A stretch of 42,188 nt of DNA, taken from an uncultured Bifidobacterium sp. GTDB lineage: Bacteria > Actinomycetota > Actinomycetes > Actinomycetales > Bifidobacteriaceae. Position 1 is the first letter of the stretch, and each line of letters begins with the position of its first letter. The position numbers and the translations under genes are program-made. The notes under the pieces were generated by a model. It did not search any database, was not told where the DNA came from, and saw only the letters and a program-made list of their open reading frames with translations. Below are positions 17,151 through 26,294 of this stretch, piece after piece. Location of the stretch: contig CALNAE010000117.1 in NCBI GenBank assembly GCA_937874315.1, positions 1-42,188 of the forward strand, in the 5' to 3' direction.

Positions 17151-17197
17151 CGTGTTGGGGGGGGGCAGGATCGTTGGATCATGCCCCCCCCAACACG
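17151..17197. terminator. G9/C8 hairpin between convergent ilvC and lacZ
   Basis: CGTGTT plus nine G and a C at 17151-17166 pairs with G plus eight C and AACACG at 17183-17197. The stem is about 15 bp with one extra G, and the loop is 16 bases. It lies between convergent genes and so probably terminates both. There is no T-tract on either side. Confidence 0.6.
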
Positions 17198-17327
17198 TCG
17201 TGATGTACCGTGGGCGCGCGCCGTCGGACCGTGGGCGACGCGACGCACGATTCGTGCCGCGGAATATGGGCATATAGGGGATGCTTGGTCAGAATCGAGT
17301 CGGGTGTTGATCGGGTATTGGGGCCGG

Positions 17328-20300
17328 TCAGTGCTTCTTGGCTACGGACGCGGGTGCGGGGTGCGTTTCGGGTGCCAGCGTCACCGAGAAGATGAACCGT
17401 TCGGCGTCGAGACGATAACGGTCCGCCAACTGCGGCCCGCAGCTGTTCGAGCCCACCCCGCTTTGTTGGTAGTCCACGCAAAGCACCGTTGTTCCGTCAG
17501 CCTTGAGCTCATGGTTGTGGGCCGTACGGGTCATCGCCTCCTGGGTGTACGGCAGCGCCTGGAAGTCGAAGGAATCGTCGGCCTCGCCGTCCCCGGCCAG
17601 AACGGTCAGTGCGACGTCATCGCCGCAGAAGTGGGCCCAATCGCAATCGTGGTGGTTGCCGTTCTCCTGGGGCCTGAGATAGGGCTCGAAGAAGGTGTCG
17701 GGGGTGCCTTCGAATATGCCGTGCCAGTCGGCATGGTGCTTATCGACGTAGCTTTCCGCCGGGCCCAGACCGCAGTATGCGATATCCCGTATGGCGGCGG
17801 GCAGCGCCATACGCAGCCCGAAGCGCGGAAGAAACGGGAAGGCCGTGTCCCGCTCGACCCGCATGCGTAGCTCCACCGCTCCCGAGCGATGAATCGTCCA
17901 CAGCGTCTCGATGTCGGCGATCCGCTGCACGACCGGGGCCACAAGACCCATATGGATGCGAATGCGGATGTCGCCGTTTGCTGCGGACGGCTCGGCGACG
18001 GTGTCGTTCTCCACGATGTCCACGTCATAGGCGCGTGCATAGGCGCGGTCATATTGCGCCGCGCGCCAGGACTGCGCGACGATGCGGTCGTTGTCCGTCG
18101 GCGCACGCCAGACATTGAGTTCCATGGGGCGTTCCAACAGATTGTGGTTGCGATACGACATACGGGAGAACAAGCCCGTGCGGTTGTCGAGTTCGTAGCG
18201 CCACAATGGGGTCTCGAACACCGTCGCGCGCGCGGTGGCGTGGATCTGAACCGTCGCGGCCGCGTCTCGGGCGGTCGCGGTCAGCTCTTTCTCATCGATG
18301 TAATCGCGCATCCACGGTTCCGTCCGCCCGGCGCCGAGCTCCTTGCGCGCGCGAACGAACTGGTTGCGTGGGTCGCGGGTGCGCACGGGTATCTCGTCAA
18401 AGCCGAGCTCGAAGTACTCGGGATACATATCGTTCATATCGTCGTCGGCGTACGTCAGATAGCGCAGCACGATGGAGACCTTCCCGCTCAGGTCGTCCGG
18501 CAGCCGCAGGCCGGGAAGAACGACTTCGCCTTCACGGTGCGGAGCGATCCGCAGCTGGCGTCGGGCGGCCTCGTCGAATACTTGATAGGTCGTCAGTGCG
18601 CCATCGACGTACAGTTCCCACATGGCCGTGACGCCGGCGTCGAGCGGGAGCGTATCGCGATAATTATGCAGGCGCACACTCATGGATGCTTGATCGAAGG
18701 CCACGACGCGTGCGGGTCGCCAGACGTTCTTGAACTCGGCGAGCCCGGTATGCGGCGTGCGATCGGGGTAGACCAGCCCGTCCATGCAGAAGTTCCCGGC
18801 GTGCGGATATTCGCCGCTGTCGCCGCCGTAGGCGTAGATCTTGCGCCCGTCGGCGCTTCGGCCCCGGTCGATGGCATGGTCGCACCATTCCCAGATGAAT
18901 CCGCCGACCAGACCGTCGTAGCGCTGGATGCGTTCGAAATACTCCTCGAGGTCGCCTGGGCCGTTGCCCATGGCATGGCAGAACTCGCACAGCACATACG
19001 GTTTCGTGCCGTTGTCGCCATCGTCCCCGTTGCTGAAGTCGCCATGAGGACCTTCCGCGGAGAAGTACTGGTCGATCTGTTCCACCGGGGGATACATCCG
19101 GCTGTGGGTGTCGAGGTTCGAGAAGTCGTACACGCGTTCGTCGCCGACGTATCGGGCCGATTCGAAATGGGTCAGCCGCGTGGGATCGGCCCGTTTGGTC
19201 CATGCCAGCGCATGCTCGAAGGTGCATCCGTACGCGCATTCGTTACCCATCGACCACATGATGATCGAGGGATGGTTCTTATCGCGTTCCACGCACCGCT
19301 GGACGCGGTCCAAGGTCGCCGGAATGAACGCCGGGTTATCCGCGATGCGGGTGTTCCATCGGCTGTTGATCTGCGCCTGAGTCGGATGCTCGCCGATGAT
19401 GGCGGATGTGGTGCCATGGCTTTCGTTGTCGGCCTCGGCCACGATGTAGAACCCGATGCTGTCATACAGGTCATAGGCATAGGGCGCGTTGGGATAATGG
19501 CTGGTGCGGATGGCGTTGACGTTGTGTTGTTTCATCAGCGTCAGATCGGCCAGAAGCTGCGCTTCGCTGATCGTCGGGCCCGTCACGGGGTCGCTGTCAT
19601 GTCGGTTCACCCCGTGCAGAGTGATGGGTCGGCGGTTGACGGTGACGACGTTGCCCTCAACCGCCACCTCGCGTATGCCGACGTGGTCCGTGATCGTTTC
19701 GTTCGGCGTGGTGAAGACCACCGTATATCGATACGGGGTTTCGGCGGACCACAGCTGAGGATCGACGATATCGATACGCATGCGGCCCTGGCTGGAGAAT
19801 CGCCCGGAATCGGTCGTGTCGGTCGTGGTCGTGGAGTCGCCACAGGTTGCGTGCCCGACTGCGGTTCCCTCGGCGTCGAATAGTTCTACCCGCGTGGGGA
19901 CCGCAGTCGCTCCCGAGTAGTCGATATCGACGTCGCATGAGGCGGATGCGGCGACGGGCCCGTCGCCCCGTCCATCGTCCCATACGATCGACGTGCGTAT
20001 CCGATAGTCGCGGATCGCCTGCTGCGGGCGCCTGAGCAGATAGACGTCGCGGAAGATGCCGCTGGTCCGGAACTTATCCTGATCTTCCATATAGCTGCCG
20101 TCGCACCATTTCAGCACGAGCACGGCGAGCGTGTTGTCGCCCTCGTCCAATGCATCCGTGACATCGAATTCGCTGGTGCTGTGCGACACCTGCGAATAGC
20201 CCACGAACGTGCCGTTCAGCCACACGTAGTAGCAGGAATCGACGCCTTCGAAGTTGAGCAGCGCCCTGGGCGCACACTCGTCGGCCCGGTACTCGAATTG

Positions 20301-20702
20301 GCGCAGGTAGACGCCGCAGGGGTTGTCTTGCGGCACATAGGGAGGATCAAGGGGGAAGGGGTAGTCGAAGTTGGTGTATTGCTGTCGGTCGAACCCTTGA
20401 TTCTGCCAGACGCTGGGCACCGGCACGGTCGTATAACCGAGATTCGGTTCCGGCGTGAACCCGGATTCGTAGAAGGCCGGTCGCATCGCGGCATGGTCAT
20501 GGTCCACGACGGCGTCCAGATCGTAGACGCTGGCGTAATACCGAAAATCCCAGTCGCCGTTCAGCGATAGGAACCGATCGGAGCGTTCCCGTGATCCACC
20601 GGTGGCGTCGAACCGGCTCGACGCCGGAATGTAGTAGGCCCGGTTCGGTTCGGCGCCGACATGCAGCACCCGCAGATCTTCGTAATAGCGGGGAATGAAC
20701 AT
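17328..20702 (-). CDS. lacZ: Beta-galactosidase, glycoside hydrolase family 2 (LacZ type)
   Basis: Intracellular lactose- and galactoside-hydrolysing enzyme, with no signal peptide. From ATG 20702 it has 1124 residues, somewhat longer than the E. coli protein. Order: N-terminal jelly-roll domain, Ig-like domain, TIM barrel with acid/base Glu488 (MWSMGNECAYG) and nucleophile Glu573 (VLCEFCHAMGNGPGD), a further beta domain, and the C-terminal small-chain domain (PRFGLRMALP, CGLGPAESYVDK). An in-frame upstream extension to 20825 lacks similarity; AAGGAG at 20709-20714 with 6-base spacing fixes the start. The gene lies downstream of, and in the same direction as, an amino-acid permease, but the 181-base gap suggests separate transcription. 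No LacI-type operator was found. Confidence 0.96.
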   Translation of the reverse strand: MFIPRYYEDLRVLHVGAEPNRAYYIPASSRFDATGGSRERSDRFLSLNGDWDFRYYASVYDLDAVVDHDHAAMRPAFYESGFTPEPNLGYTTVPVPSVWQNQGFDRQQYTNFDYPFPLDPPYVPQDNPCGVYLRQFEYRADECAPRALLNFEGVDSCYYVWLNGTFVGYSQVSHSTSEFDVTDALDEGDNTLAVLVLKWCDGSYMEDQDKFRTSGIFRDVYLLRRPQQAIRDYRIRTSIVWDDGRGDGPVAASASCDVDIDYSGATAVPTRVELFDAEGTAVGHATCGDSTTTTDTTDSGRFSSQGRMRIDIVDPQLWSAETPYRYTVVFTTPNETITDHVGIREVAVEGNVVTVNRRPITLHGVNRHDSDPVTGPTISEAQLLADLTLMKQHNVNAIRTSHYPNAPYAYDLYDSIGFYIVAEADNESHGTTSAIIGEHPTQAQINSRWNTRIADNPAFIPATLDRVQRCVERDKNHPSIIMWSMGNECAYGCTFEHALAWTKRADPTRLTHFESARYVGDERVYDFSNLDTHSRMYPPVEQIDQYFSAEGPHGDFSNGDDGDNGTKPYVLCEFCHAMGNGPGDLEEYFERIQRYDGLVGGFIWEWCDHAIDRGRSADGRKIYAYGGDSGEYPHAGNFCMDGLVYPDRTPHTGLAEFKNVWRPARVVAFDQASMSVRLHNYRDTLPLDAGVTAMWELYVDGALTTYQVFDEAARRQLRIAPHREGEVVLPGLRLPDDLSGKVSIVLRYLTYADDDMNDMYPEYFELGFDEIPVRTRDPRNQFVRARKELGAGRTEPWMRDYIDEKELTATARDAAATVQIHATARATVFETPLWRYELDNRTGLFSRMSYRNHNLLERPMELNVWRAPTDNDRIVAQSWRAAQYDRAYARAYDVDIVENDTVAEPSAANGDIRIRIHMGLVAPVVQRIADIETLWTIHRSGAVELRMRVERDTAFPFLPRFGLRMALPAAIRDIAYCGLGPAESYVDKHHADWHGIFEGTPDTFFEPYLRPQENGNHHDCDWAHFCGDDVALTVLAGDGEADDSFDFQALPYTQEAMTRTAHNHELKADGTTVLCVDYQQSGVGSNSCGPQLADRYRLDAERFIFSVTLAPETHPAPASVAKKH

Positions 20703-20883
20703 TTCGTGCTCCTTCGCGCGACTGGTATATGCGGGTATGTGGACACCGTATCCGATGGACTGCCCACTCACGAGACCGGCATGTCGTGAACGATCCGTGG
20801 GGTTGACGCCGCGTACCGCCGACACCGGTGCGCCCGCTACATGCGGCGGTCAGCGTGGAAGTCGGCGTGTGCGGCCGACGGCG

Positions 20884-22431
20884 TTACCGTGGAGTCGCGG
20901 ACTCGGCGGTGGGTCGTGACAGATCCACGGTTTCGATCGAATACCCGGTTCCGGTCCTGCGCTGTCTGCGCACGCGGATCTCATAGATAACCAGCAGCGT
21001 CGCCAACCACAGCGGTCCGGCGATCACCGCGACGCGATAACTCGGTGAGAAGCACATCAGCACCACGATGGCGGCCAGGAAGGCCAGCACGGCCCACGTG
21101 GTCGTCCGGGCGTGCGGCAGGGGGAAATGCAGCTTGGTGAGCGCCTGTTCCCCGTCCAGGCCGGCGAGCTCTCCCGGTCCTTTGCCAGCGGACACGGCCC
21201 TGCGAAAATGCATATGAGTGAGCAGGATGATCGCCCAGTTGATCATGGCGGCGATGGTGGAGATGCTCATCAGATAGTTGAAGGCGAACTGCGACCACAG
21301 AAAAACTACTACGACGGCCACGGCGGTGATCGCCGCCGAGGTGAGCACGCCTGCGACGGGCACGCCGTGATGGTTGAGCTTACCGAGGTATGCCGGAGCG
21401 TTGCCCTGTTTGGCCAGCGAGTAGAGCATGCGCGAATTGGAGTACAGCCCCGAATTGTATACGCTCATGACCGCCGTGAGACATACGAAATTGAGGATGC
21501 CGGCCGCCGCGTGGATGCCCACCGAATCGAAAATCTGCACGAAGGGGCTCGATGAGCCGTTGATCGTGTCCCAGGGCACCACGGCCATGATCACGCCGAG
21601 CGCGCCGATGTAGAAGATCATGATCCTGACGATCACGCCGTTCGCGGCTTTGGGAATGGTGGTGCGTGGACTGGCGGTTTCGCCGGCCGTGATGCCGATG
21701 AGCTCCGTGCCGCCGAAACTGAACATCACCACGCACAGGGACATCAGCAGCCCCGTCCACTGCCCGTGCCCGGCGGGGCTCATGATGCCGTGCGGCAGGA
21801 AGCCCGCGCCTATGGTGAACCAGTTGGCGAAGGACGAGCGGATGCCCGATGCGGTCGGCAGATTCATGATGATCACGGCGACGCCGCCGACGATCATGGC
21901 GACGACCGCGACGATTTTGATGAGGGAGAACCAGAATTCGAATTCTCCGAATTTGCTGACGCCCAGCAGATTGGCCGCCGCTATGGCGACGAGGAAGACT
22001 GCGGCCGAGACCCACTGTGGGATGTGCGGGAACCAATAGTTGACGAAGGTGCCCACCACGGACAGCTCGACCATGGACACCAGAACGTAGCAGAACCAGT
22101 AATTCCATCCGGAGACGAAGCCCGCTCGCTGCGACCAGTACCGGGTGGCGTAATAGCTGAATGCCCCCGAGCGCGGGTCCTCCACCGACATCTCGCTCAG
22201 GGCCCTGACGATGAGGAAGATGGCCAGACCGCCGACCAGATAGGCCAGCAGAATGCTGGGGCCGGCCAGACCGATGGATTCGCTGGAACCATAAAACAGG
22301 CCGGTGCCGATGGCGCCGCCGAGGGCGATGAGTTGAATATGACGATTCTTCAACGACCGTTGCATGATGGCCGGTGTATCCGTGTCGTTGGACTGCCGGT
22401 CTTCGTTCGATGCTGTTGCCGTATCTGTCAT
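20884..22431 (-). CDS. Amino-acid permease, AAT family
   Basis: Membrane carrier of 515 residues with about twelve helices, APC superfamily. The N-terminal signature KNRHIQLIALGGAIGTGLFY and the SGWNYWFCYVL segment are typical of the amino-acid transporter (AAT) branch, whose members take up neutral, aromatic or basic amino acids by proton symport. Specificity is not readable. The start at 22431 has GAGAGGG about 10 bases upstream and a TATGAT -10 further up. It is divergent from a second AAT permease; the two differ clearly in sequence and are not a recent duplication. Confidence 0.88.
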   Translation of the reverse strand: MTDTATASNEDRQSNDTDTPAIMQRSLKNRHIQLIALGGAIGTGLFYGSSESIGLAGPSILLAYLVGGLAIFLIVRALSEMSVEDPRSGAFSYYATRYWSQRAGFVSGWNYWFCYVLVSMVELSVVGTFVNYWFPHIPQWVSAAVFLVAIAAANLLGVSKFGEFEFWFSLIKIVAVVAMIVGGVAVIIMNLPTASGIRSSFANWFTIGAGFLPHGIMSPAGHGQWTGLLMSLCVVMFSFGGTELIGITAGETASPRTTIPKAANGVIVRIMIFYIGALGVIMAVVPWDTINGSSSPFVQIFDSVGIHAAAGILNFVCLTAVMSVYNSGLYSNSRMLYSLAKQGNAPAYLGKLNHHGVPVAGVLTSAAITAVAVVVVFLWSQFAFNYLMSISTIAAMINWAIILLTHMHFRRAVSAGKGPGELAGLDGEQALTKLHFPLPHARTTTWAVLAFLAAIVVLMCFSPSYRVAVIAGPLWLATLLVIYEIRVRRQRRTGTGYSIETVDLSRPTAESATPR

Positions 22432-22467
22432 GATGTCGGGTCCCTCTCGTTATCCTCTGTTGTCTGC

Positions 22468-22473
22468 ATCATA
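22468..22473 (-). promoter_or_regulatory. -10 element of the minus-strand permease
   Basis: TATGAT on the minus strand, 36 bases before the ATG at 22431. No convincing -35 partner is seen. Confidence 0.4.
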
Positions 22474-22718
22474 GTGCCGATGACACGCGACGCGCGCGCC
22501 CATTCACGGCATTTGGATGGCGAACGGCGCGTTGTTCTGTGGCAAGCCGGCTGCCGTCCCTCCCGTGGCGTTCATGTGGAGTTCGGCGGCAGCATGCGTG
22601 GTCCGTGGGAGGTGGGGTATAGGATACTGGGGTACTGACGGAACGATGACAAATATCTTGGCGGCATGTGGCATGGGGCAATCCGGTTGCCGACACCGAG
22701 GCCACGGCGGAAGGCGAT

Positions 22719-24290
22719 ATGCGAGTTGATGGCGGTGGCATGAAACGGAACACGACTGCGTCGTCACGCAACCAAGAGGAGGCCGGACTCGGCAAGTCCA
22801 AGGCCGACAGGTCATCGGACCTGCAGTCCGTGTCCGCTCTGGACCGGAACAACGAACTCGAACGTGGCCTCAGCGGCAGGCATGTGCAGTTCATCGCGAT
22901 CGGCGGCACCATCGGCACCGGCCTGTTCCTTGGGTCGGGCAAGTCGATAAGCCTGGTCGGGCCCAGCATCGTGCTGGTGTACATCGTCGTCGGCGTCATC
23001 ATGTTTCTGCTGATGCGCGCCATCGGCGAAATGATGTATCGTGACCCGAGCCAGCACACCTTCATCAATTTCATCACCCGATATCTTGGCAACGGTTGGG
23101 GCCATTTCGCGGGATGGTCATATTGGCTGGTATTGGTTCTGGTTGGCATGACCGAAATCACGGCCGTCGGTACCTATTTCGTGACGTTCTTCCGCATCTT
23201 CGGCATCAATCTCGCCCGTTGGAACTGGCTGATCGAGCTGTGTTTCCTCGCCCTCCTCGTGATGATCAACCTCATCGCCGTCAAGGTGTTCGGCGAGGCC
23301 GAATTCTGGTTCTCGATGATCAAGATCACCTTAATCGTCGCCATGATCGTCACCGCGATCGTGATGGTCGTGATCGGTTACCATTACCCGGCCGTCGCCA
23401 TCCACGGCATGGAGGGCGTCTCGCCTGCAGGGCATGCGGGGCTCGATAATCTGTGGCGGAATTTTTCATTCGCGCCGAAGGGTTGGATGGCCTTCCTGAT
23501 GAGCTTTCAGATGGTGTTTTTCGCCTACGAGACCATCGAATTCGTCGGCGTGACGGTTTCCGAGACCAAGAACCCGCGTACGGTATTGCCTAAGGCCATC
23601 AATCAGATCATCATTCGCATCCTGATCTTCTACGTCGGCGCGTTGATCGCGATCATGCTGATCGTGCCGTGGCGCAGCTTCGAGCCCAACAAGGACGGTT
23701 CCTTCGCCTCGCCGTTCATCATGGTCTTCCAATACGCCGGCCTGTCGTGGGCCTCGGCCCTGGTCTTCTTCGTCGTTATCACGGCGGCCTCGTCGTCGCT
23801 GAATTCGCTGCTGTATTCGGCCGGCAGACATCTGTTCCAGTTGTCGCAGGACTCCATTCATCCGGAGCTGGAGAAGCTCGGTGTGGTGTCCGGCAACAAG
23901 GTGCCGGCACGGGCGATCCTGTTGTCGGCTTTGTTGATCCTGCTCGCCCCGGTGGTCGATATGCTTCCGCGGATCTCCGGCGCATTCGTGCTGTTCTCCT
24001 CGGCGTCGAGCGCGGTGATCATCTTCATATACATTCTGACGATGGTCGCCCATCAGCGCTATCGGCGTTCCCGCGACTTCATTGCGGACGGATTCGTCAT
24101 GCCCGCCTACCGCTGGACCGGCCCGTTCGCCATCGCCTTCTTCGTGTTCGTATATTGCACGCTCTTCCTCGCGGCGGACACCCGTGGCGCGGCGTTCGCG
24201 GGCATCGCCTGGCTGATTATCTTCGGCGGCATCAGCATGCTGCGGGAGCGTTTCATCAGCCGTGATCTGAAGATCTCCCTGCATCGGTGA
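22719..24290 (+). CDS. Amino-acid permease, AAT family (second)
   Basis: About 523 residues, twelve predicted helices. The core begins with ERGLSGRHVQFIAIGGTIGTG, and FAYETIEFVGVTVSETKNPR marks the AAT family. Substrate unknown; relatives include lysine, proline, GABA and D-alanine/serine carriers. The start is uncertain: GTG 22668, ATG 22719 and ATG 22740 are all in frame. CGGAAGG at 22708-22714 favours 22719. The extra N-terminal residues are polar and lie before the first helix, so function is not affected by the choice. It is transcribed away from the other permease. Confidence 0.87.
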   Translation: MRVDGGGMKRNTTASSRNQEEAGLGKSKADRSSDLQSVSALDRNNELERGLSGRHVQFIAIGGTIGTGLFLGSGKSISLVGPSIVLVYIVVGVIMFLLMRAIGEMMYRDPSQHTFINFITRYLGNGWGHFAGWSYWLVLVLVGMTEITAVGTYFVTFFRIFGINLARWNWLIELCFLALLVMINLIAVKVFGEAEFWFSMIKITLIVAMIVTAIVMVVIGYHYPAVAIHGMEGVSPAGHAGLDNLWRNFSFAPKGWMAFLMSFQMVFFAYETIEFVGVTVSETKNPRTVLPKAINQIIIRILIFYVGALIAIMLIVPWRSFEPNKDGSFASPFIMVFQYAGLSWASALVFFVVITAASSSLNSLLYSAGRHLFQLSQDSIHPELEKLGVVSGNKVPARAILLSALLILLAPVVDMLPRISGAFVLFSSASSAVIIFIYILTMVAHQRYRRSRDFIADGFVMPAYRWTGPFAIAFFVFVYCTLFLAADTRGAAFAGIAWLIIFGGISMLRERFISRDLKISLHR

Positions 24291-24433
24291 CGCGACGGCC
24301 CGTCGAGTGGCCTCGGACGAGTATGAACCGTCGGATGGCGTCGACGTGCGCGCCGCCACGTGATATGTAAGATATGTCACTCGGTTTTCGGGAACGCAGG
24401 TGTGTCGTTCGCGAGTCGTTTCGACCCCTCGAA

Positions 24434-24481
24434 ATACTATATGTGGTGTTCGGAATACCGCCGGACTGGCATATGTAGTGC
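24434..24481 (+). promoter_or_regulatory. Tandem NrdR-like boxes upstream of nrdF
   Basis: ATACTATATGTGGTGT (24434-24449) matches the NrdR box ACACTATATATAGTGT at 13 of 16 positions. A weaker second box (24466-24481, CTGGCATATGTAGTGC, 9 of 16) starts exactly 32 bp later. NrdR boxes usually come in pairs spaced by whole helical turns (about 31-32 bp), which this pair satisfies. NrdR represses ribonucleotide reductase genes when dATP is high. Confidence 0.7.
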
Positions 24482-24503
24482 CGATTGCGATGAAAGGAAA
24501 GGT

Positions 24504-25550
24504 ATGAGCCAGGTTGAACGCCTTGGAACAGTGCAACCCGCCGATGACGCGATGATGGAGCGGTCCATCACTCCACCCCAGTTCCGCTATCACCATGACG
24601 CCCGAATTCGTCCGGTGAACTGGAACAGGATCGTGGACGAGAAGGATCTCGAGGTTTGGAACCGGCTGATAGCCAACTTCTGGCTGCCCGAGAAGGTGCC
24701 GCTGTCCAACGATATCCCCTCGTGGAATTCCCTGACCGACAAGGAACGCGACACAACCGTCCGCGTATTCACGGGTCTGACCATGCTCGACACCACGCAG
24801 GCCACCGTTGGCGAGATCTGCCAGATCGAGCACGCGCGTACGGAACACGAGCAGGCGATCTATACCAATATCGCTTTCATGCAGTCCGTGCATGCCCGGT
24901 CGTATTCCTCGATTTTCTCCACGCTGTGCTCCGGTGAGCAGATCGACGCGGCTTACCGTTGGGCCGTGGCCAACGATCTCCTGCAAGAGCGCGTGCGTAC
25001 GGTGCTCGTGCAGTACGAAAGCGATGACCCGCTGCATCGCAAGGTCGCGGCGACGTTGCTGTCCTCGCTGCTGCTGTACGCCGGGTTCTACCTGCCGCTG
25101 CATTTCTCCTCCCGTGCGAAGCTTATGAATACCGCCGATATGATTCGGCTGATCCTGCGCGATAAGGCGATTCACGGCTACTATTCCGGCTATAAGTATC
25201 AACGCGGTCTGGAGACTCGCACGCAGCATGACCGTGCTGCGCTGCACGATTTCACCATGGATCTGCTTGATCGGCTCTACGACCTTGAGCTGCGATACTC
25301 GAGACAGCTCTATGAGGGCTTCGATTTCATGGAAGACGTGGAGGCCTTCGTGCGCTACAACGCCAACAAGGCGCTGATGAACCTGGGGTATCCGACGAAA
25401 TTCACCGCCGAACAAACGCAGGTCAGCCCGGAGATCATGGCGGCGTTGTCTCCCTCTGCCGACGAGAATCATGATTTCTTCTCCGGCTCCGGATCGTCCT
25501 ATATCATCGGGCACTCGGTATCCACCGACGATGACGACTGGGCGTTCTGA
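24504..25550 (+). CDS. nrdF: Ribonucleotide reductase small subunit NrdF, class Ie (QSK) residue pattern
   Basis: Radical-generating subunit that works with NrdE to make deoxyribonucleotides. The 348-residue product aligns closely with class Ib NrdF, with HARSYSSIFSTL, the helix YNANKALMNLGY and the tail ADENHDFFSGSGSSY. Counting from Salmonella NrdF (offset 29), Asp96, His130, His224 and the radical Tyr134 are conserved. Glu98, Glu158 and Glu192 are replaced by Gln127 (FMQSVHARSY), Ser187 (LLSSLLLYAGF) and Lys221 (RDKAIHGYY). Q-S-K is one of the two substitution sets of class Ie, which binds no metal and uses a DOPA radical made from this Tyr with NrdI. No nrdE, nrdI or nrdH is in the window. 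Start ATG 24504 has AAAGGA 5 bases upstream; the in-frame extension to 24360 crosses the NrdR boxes and is rejected. Confidence 0.95.
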   Translation: MSQVERLGTVQPADDAMMERSITPPQFRYHHDARIRPVNWNRIVDEKDLEVWNRLIANFWLPEKVPLSNDIPSWNSLTDKERDTTVRVFTGLTMLDTTQATVGEICQIEHARTEHEQAIYTNIAFMQSVHARSYSSIFSTLCSGEQIDAAYRWAVANDLLQERVRTVLVQYESDDPLHRKVAATLLSSLLLYAGFYLPLHFSSRAKLMNTADMIRLILRDKAIHGYYSGYKYQRGLETRTQHDRAALHDFTMDLLDRLYDLELRYSRQLYEGFDFMEDVEAFVRYNANKALMNLGYPTKFTAEQTQVSPEIMAALSPSADENHDFFSGSGSSYIIGHSVSTDDDDWAF

Positions 25551-25617
25551 CGGACTCGGGGCGGGGTGGATGGCGCGTGTACCCCATGCCTGTCCGCCCG
25601 TCGTCCTGACTGACGAA

Positions 25618-25633
25618 TATCTTACGGTGTAAG
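25618..25633 (+). promoter_or_regulatory. Candidate MarR operator, copy 1
   Basis: TATCTTACGGTGTAAG upstream of the marR gene contains the inverted arms CTTAC/GTAAG around GGT. The pattern TATCT-N5-TGTAAG recurs upstream of the ABC exporter (26295-26310). This suggests one regulator controls both and represses itself. Confidence 0.5.
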
Positions 25634-25673
25634 GCAATAAGAGGCATGTGCGCTGTGTGGAGGGGAGCCGTCG

Positions 25674-26168
25674 ATGGGATTCGAACGGGATGCCGTGGAG
25701 GAGTTGCTCAATGATGCGATGAGCCAGCGTGCCGCGGTGGCGGGACGATATATTCGGATGGGGAAGGGAGAGCCCTTCATACTGCGTTATCTGCGTAAGC
25801 ATGGCACGGCCACGCCGACGGAGCTGGCTCGCGCGTCGCACTCGAGTTCCGGGCGGATCTCCGCGGTGCTGACGGCGTTGGAGAAGAAGGGTTTTCTCGT
25901 TCGGGCCGGCAGCGGAGACGACCGTCGAAGCGTCACGGTTTCCATAACCGCCGCCGGACGCGAGCAGTCGCAGAGGGACCGTGACCGTATGTGGGCGGTG
26001 ACGAGTTGGATATTCACCCAGATGGGCGAGCGGCGGACATGGCTGTTCGTTGATCTCGTCTCGGAATTTTTCACGTATCTCTCGATATGCGATCCGGACG
26101 GGCCACGCCCGACTCGGCAGGAGATCGACGCGGCCTTTGACGCTCGCCGGAAACGACACGAAGCCTGA
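25674..26168 (+). CDS. MarR-family transcriptional regulator
   Basis: Winged-helix regulator of 164 residues. The HTH region reads TPTELARASHSSSGRISAVL, the wing DDRRSVTVSITAAG (about residues 78-94), and a C-terminal dimerisation helix follows. MarR proteins usually sense small aromatic or toxic compounds and repress neighbouring exporters, which fits the ABC pair starting 239 bases downstream on the same strand. GGGGAG is 6 bases before ATG 25674. The ligand cannot be inferred. Confidence 0.88.
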   Translation: MGFERDAVEELLNDAMSQRAAVAGRYIRMGKGEPFILRYLRKHGTATPTELARASHSSSGRISAVLTALEKKGFLVRAGSGDDRRSVTVSITAAGREQSQRDRDRMWAVTSWIFTQMGERRTWLFVDLVSEFFTYLSICDPDGPRPTRQEIDAAFDARRKRHEA

Positions 26169-26294
26169 GCGCTGAGCGGGGGCCTGCGGATCAGGCTTGG
26201 TGCGTGTCGCGATGCTGGGCGCGCGGGTGTGTGGGTGTGCGCCCGGCATCGATCCGGCCGCCCGGACGATTCGGCCTGTCCGCGAGGCGTGTAG

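Noticed and set aside
16022..17248. 408-codon minus-strand ORF opposite ilvC
   Set aside because: Antisense shadow of a clear ketol-acid reductoisomerase.
17889..19883. 664-codon plus-strand ORF
   Set aside because: Lies antisense within lacZ, whose catalytic motifs and domain order are intact; no family features in the antisense product. A shadow of high-GC codon use.
24360..24503. N-terminal extension of nrdF from 24360
   Set aside because: It would run through the NrdR boxes, has no Shine-Dalgarno and no similarity; the start at 24504 matches family length.
23466..26249. 927-codon minus-strand ORF
   Set aside because: Spans permease 2, nrdF and marR in antisense; its composition is that of reverse-read codons and it has no domain features.
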